DNA of 64,000 nt, taken from contig JAJFIX010000045.1 in the NCBI GenBank assembly GCA_021774575.1, positions 206,561 to 270,560 of the forward strand. Reading direction: 5' to 3'. The notes below the pieces were generated by a model. That model was not told the DNA's origin. It saw only the letters and a program-made list of their open reading frames with translations, and did not search any database. This stretch comes from Alphaproteobacteria bacterium (GTDB lineage: Bacteria; Pseudomonadota; Alphaproteobacteria; UBA6615). The position numbers and the translations under genes are program-made. Positions 61,713 to 64,000 of the stretch are shown here, piece after piece. How positions within the stretch are numbered: position 1 is the first letter of the stretch; the number at the start of each line of letters is the position of its first letter.

Positions 61713-62594
61713 ATGCCGACATCACTTCCGCCGGTCGTTGCCGGGCTTTCAAGTATTGCGCACGAGTATGATTATTTTATACTCGACCTTTGGGGTACGT
61801 TGCACGACGGCGTTTCGGTCTATCCCGATGCCCTCAATTGCCTGGATCAAATTCGCCGCACCGGCGGAAAAATCGCCCTGCTTTCAAATGTACCGGCGCG
61901 CGTCTCCTCGGTTCGCGAACGGATTGCGGGCTACGGATTGCCCCAAAATATGTACGATCTTTTGCGAACATCGGGCGAAGAAGCCTTTGAGGCGCTGACC
62001 CAAGAGCCGGGATACACCGATATCGGATCTCGTTATTACTTGTTGGGACCGGAGCATTTCGACGATATCGGACCTGGCACGAGGTTCGAGCGAGCAGACA
62101 ATCTCCGTGATGCGACTTTTATCCTGTGCACGGCCCCGCACACGCGGTCGGTCCGAGTAGAAGACGAAATGGGCCTGCTGAGCCAAGCCGCAGAACAAAA
62201 ACTACCGATGATATGCGTCAACCCGGACCTTTCGGTCATGCGCGGTGACCGGAGTTATTTGTGCGCCGGTGCGATAGCACGGGCTTACGAAGATAAATTT
62301 GCCGGTCGGGTCATCTGGCATGGCAAACCCTATCGGCGGGCATTTTCATCGTGCCTGGCGGCGCTCGGCGCTTCGGGCACGGATCGCGTGATCATGGTGG
62401 GCGACACGCTGCACACTGATATTGCGGGCGGAAAGAAAGCCGGCATGGGGACACTGCTGATTGGCGGCGGGATACACGCGACAACGCTCGGCTTGGGTCC
62501 GGAAGACAAAACCATCGCGCCGGACAAGTTGGCAAACTTGCTCAACGGCTCACAGGATTTACCCGACGCTGTCCTGCCTTATTTTTGCTGGTAG
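61713..62594 (+). CDS. HAD-superfamily hydrolase, TIGR01459-like
   Basis: 293-residue haloacid-dehalogenase-fold protein related to NagD-like phosphatases. The nucleophile motif is FILDLWGTLHDGVSVYPDAL (Asp28-x-Trp-Gly-Thr), motif II is LLSNVPAR, a Lys in GKPYRRAF, and motif III VIMVGDTLHTDIAGGKKAGMGTLLIGGG (GDxxxxD). These all fit the TIGR01459 alphaproteobacterial group, whose substrate is not established. It starts 44 bases after the coiled-coil gene and converges with tolB. HAD phosphatases of this type dephosphorylate small metabolites. Confidence 0.9.
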   Translation: MPTSLPPVVAGLSSIAHEYDYFILDLWGTLHDGVSVYPDALNCLDQIRRTGGKIALLSNVPARVSSVRERIAGYGLPQNMYDLLRTSGEEAFEALTQEPGYTDIGSRYYLLGPEHFDDIGPGTRFERADNLRDATFILCTAPHTRSVRVEDEMGLLSQAAEQKLPMICVNPDLSVMRGDRSYLCAGAIARAYEDKFAGRVIWHGKPYRRAFSSCLAALGASGTDRVIMVGDTLHTDIAGGKKAGMGTLLIGGGIHATTLGLGPEDKTIAPDKLANLLNGSQDLPDAVLPYFCW

Positions 62595-62597
62595 CCC

Positions 62598-63920
62598 TTA
62601 CTGGGCCACCGGCGCCCAGGCCGGATCCGACGCGTCGACAGGTGTCTGAACTTGGCGTTCATTAAAGCCCGTCAGGTCGATGGAATGGAGCTGACTGCCA
62701 CCGCCGCGCCCTAAGCGGTCGCTCGGGCTTTGACTGAAATACATCAGCACCCGGCCATTGGGCGACCATGTCGGCCCCTCGACCAAAAACCCAGAGGTCA
62801 AAATTCGTTCCCGGGAGCCGTCCGGGCGCATCACGCCGATATGGAACTGGCCACCGGCAATCTTGGTAAAGGCAATGAGATCGCCCCGGGGCGACCAGAC
62901 CGGCGTGCCGTAACGGCCATCGCTAAAGCTAATTCGCTCTTGGTTGCCGCCATTGGCATCCATGACATATAACTGCTGGGACCCACTGCGATCCGACTCA
63001 AAAACGATTTGCCTGGCGTCATGTGAATAGCTTGGATGGGTGTCGATCGACGGATTTCTGGTCAGGCGCACCGAATTACGCGTCCGGAGATCCATCACAT
63101 AAATATCCGTATTGCCACGCTCGGCCAAGCTCATGATCACCGAATCACCATCAGGCGAAAAACGCGGCGAGAAAGTCATGCCGGGGAAATCCCCCAGCAA
63201 TTCCTGCTCGCCGGTATCGATATTGAACAGATAGACCCGCGGCCTGCCGTCATAATAGGCCAAATACGTTATTTCTTGCCGGGTTGGCGAAAAACGCGGC
63301 GTCAGAACCAATGTGTCGCCCTGGGTCAAATATTTATGGTTGGCCCCATCCTGATCCATGATCGATAAGCGCTTTACCTGCTGATTTCTTGGACCCGATT
63401 CAGAAATAAACACCAACCGCGTATCAAAATATCCAACTTCTCCGGTAATCCGTTCATAGATGGCATCGGCGATTTTATGGGCGATTCGACGCCAATTTGC
63501 CAAGCCCGCCGACATGCGGAGTCCGGTCATAGTTTCACCAGCAAATACGTCCCACAGCCTAAAACTGACCGTCAACTCGTCGCCACTCAGGACGGTTTCG
63601 CCCGCCACCAAGGCCTGCGCCCGGATCGTTCGAAACGCATCATAATTGGGAACAGCGTTAAAATTCGCCGGAGCGTCACCGGCATAGGAAAGCGGGTCCA
63701 CAACGCGAAACAAGCCGGAACTTTCGAGGTCGGCGCGAACGACTTCCGCAATTTCCAAGGAAAGTTGGTCCACCTGATCGGACCCGGAAAAGAAATCCGG
63801 CAAGGCAATTGTCACCGGTGCGGGGATTCCATCCGTGATATCTATCGAGAGTTGCGCCCAGGCAATTTGGGGCGCAACAAAGAGAACCAATCCCAGTAAA
63901 CCTGTCGCCAATCGTTTCAT
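62598..63920 (-). CDS. tolB: Tol-Pal system protein TolB
   Basis: 440-residue periplasmic beta-propeller protein. It has a signal peptide (MKRLATGLLGLVLFVAPQIAWA/QL), the N-terminal domain (FSGSDQVDQLSLEIAEVVRADLESSGLFRVVDP), and repeated WD-like blades (SPRFSPDGDSVIMSLAERGNTDIYVMDL, SYSHDARQIVFESDRSGSQQLYVMD). It bridges Pal and the peptidoglycan/outer-membrane complex, and in alphaproteobacteria the Tol-Pal system supports cell division. The remaining 80 bases of the window (63921-64000) hold its leader and show no recognisable gene; tolA would be expected beyond the window edge. Confidence 0.95.
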   Translation of the reverse strand: MKRLATGLLGLVLFVAPQIAWAQLSIDITDGIPAPVTIALPDFFSGSDQVDQLSLEIAEVVRADLESSGLFRVVDPLSYAGDAPANFNAVPNYDAFRTIRAQALVAGETVLSGDELTVSFRLWDVFAGETMTGLRMSAGLANWRRIAHKIADAIYERITGEVGYFDTRLVFISESGPRNQQVKRLSIMDQDGANHKYLTQGDTLVLTPRFSPTRQEITYLAYYDGRPRVYLFNIDTGEQELLGDFPGMTFSPRFSPDGDSVIMSLAERGNTDIYVMDLRTRNSVRLTRNPSIDTHPSYSHDARQIVFESDRSGSQQLYVMDANGGNQERISFSDGRYGTPVWSPRGDLIAFTKIAGGQFHIGVMRPDGSRERILTSGFLVEGPTWSPNGRVLMYFSQSPSDRLGRGGGSQLHSIDLTGFNERQVQTPVDASDPAWAPVAQ

Positions 63921-64000
63921 CAGTTTTCCATCCCAAAATATCTTTGACCCTAGCCGCGCCGATTTCGTAGCCGGGCCGACAAAAAGAACACGTTCTAGTT

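Overview
This is about 64 kb of chromosome from a Gram-negative bacterium, most likely a free-living (possibly marine) alphaproteobacterium of the Rhodospirillales type. The reasons are: a serC-serA-hisZ-purA block, an S21 protein of alphaproteobacterial type, a yejABEF transporter, Kdo (kdsB) and Tol-Pal (tolB) envelope genes, many periplasmic-binding-protein transporters (TRAP-TAXI, NitT/TauT-type ABC, two oligopeptide ABC systems), and moderate-to-high GC. The placement comes from gene content and protein resemblance only. I recognised no rRNA, tRNA, CRISPR array, transposase or phage gene.

Layout. 1-9.4 kb: the end of a universal-stress-like gene, a TAXI-TRAP transporter pair, pncC-like, TauE/SafE and YajQ-family genes, then a NitT/TauT-type ABC operon on the minus strand. 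9.5-13.7 kb: an amidase with an extra N-terminal region, a small membrane protein, an exported acidic repeat protein and a DUF2330 protein. 13.9-16.2 kb: an atypical sigma factor and its probable membrane anti-sigma factor. 16.2-18.4 kb: kbl-tdh (threonine catabolism). 18.4-20.2 kb: a very AT-rich spacer followed by a tightly coupled ParA / ribbon-helix-helix / tail-anchored three-gene module. 20.2-24.7 kb: a long inverted repeat, then an ACMSD-type amidohydrolase, a cytoplasmic reductive dehalogenase and cysteine synthase. 24.7-29.4 kb: FAD and 2Fe-2S subunits of a molybdenum hydroxylase without a large subunit, a Bcr/CflA-type exporter and methylmalonyl-CoA mutase. 29.5-40.8 kb: an M17 aminopeptidase, an SNase-fold protein, ghrA, yejABEF, hisN and a membrane-anchored dihaem cytochrome c. 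40.9-49.9 kb: kdsB-pheA, a secreted protein made of three repeats, ribA, an orphan response regulator, maoC, an SLC13 permease and pirin. 50-55.3 kb: serC-serA-hisZ-purA. 55.4-64 kb: rpsU, a dipeptide-type ABC system lacking ATPases, pyrE, ribokinase, a membrane coiled-coil protein, a HAD hydrolase and tolB.

Most of the window is housekeeping and nutrient scavenging. The parts that stand out are: (a) the reductive dehalogenase operon with a 13-bp inverted repeat just upstream; (b) the ParA/RHH/tail-anchor module behind about 200 bp of very AT-rich DNA; (c) a sigma factor whose region-2 domain appears to be present twice, divergent from a DUF2330 gene; (d) the exported DxDxG-type repeat protein; (e) rpsU, whose conserved N-terminus lies at an ATC codon behind a strong Shine-Dalgarno; and (f) a YejA-like binding protein carrying its own C-terminal membrane anchor.

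Start codons were chosen from ribosome-binding sites and family length. Several (TRAP permease, reductive dehalogenase, cysK, rpsU) remain uncertain and are flagged.
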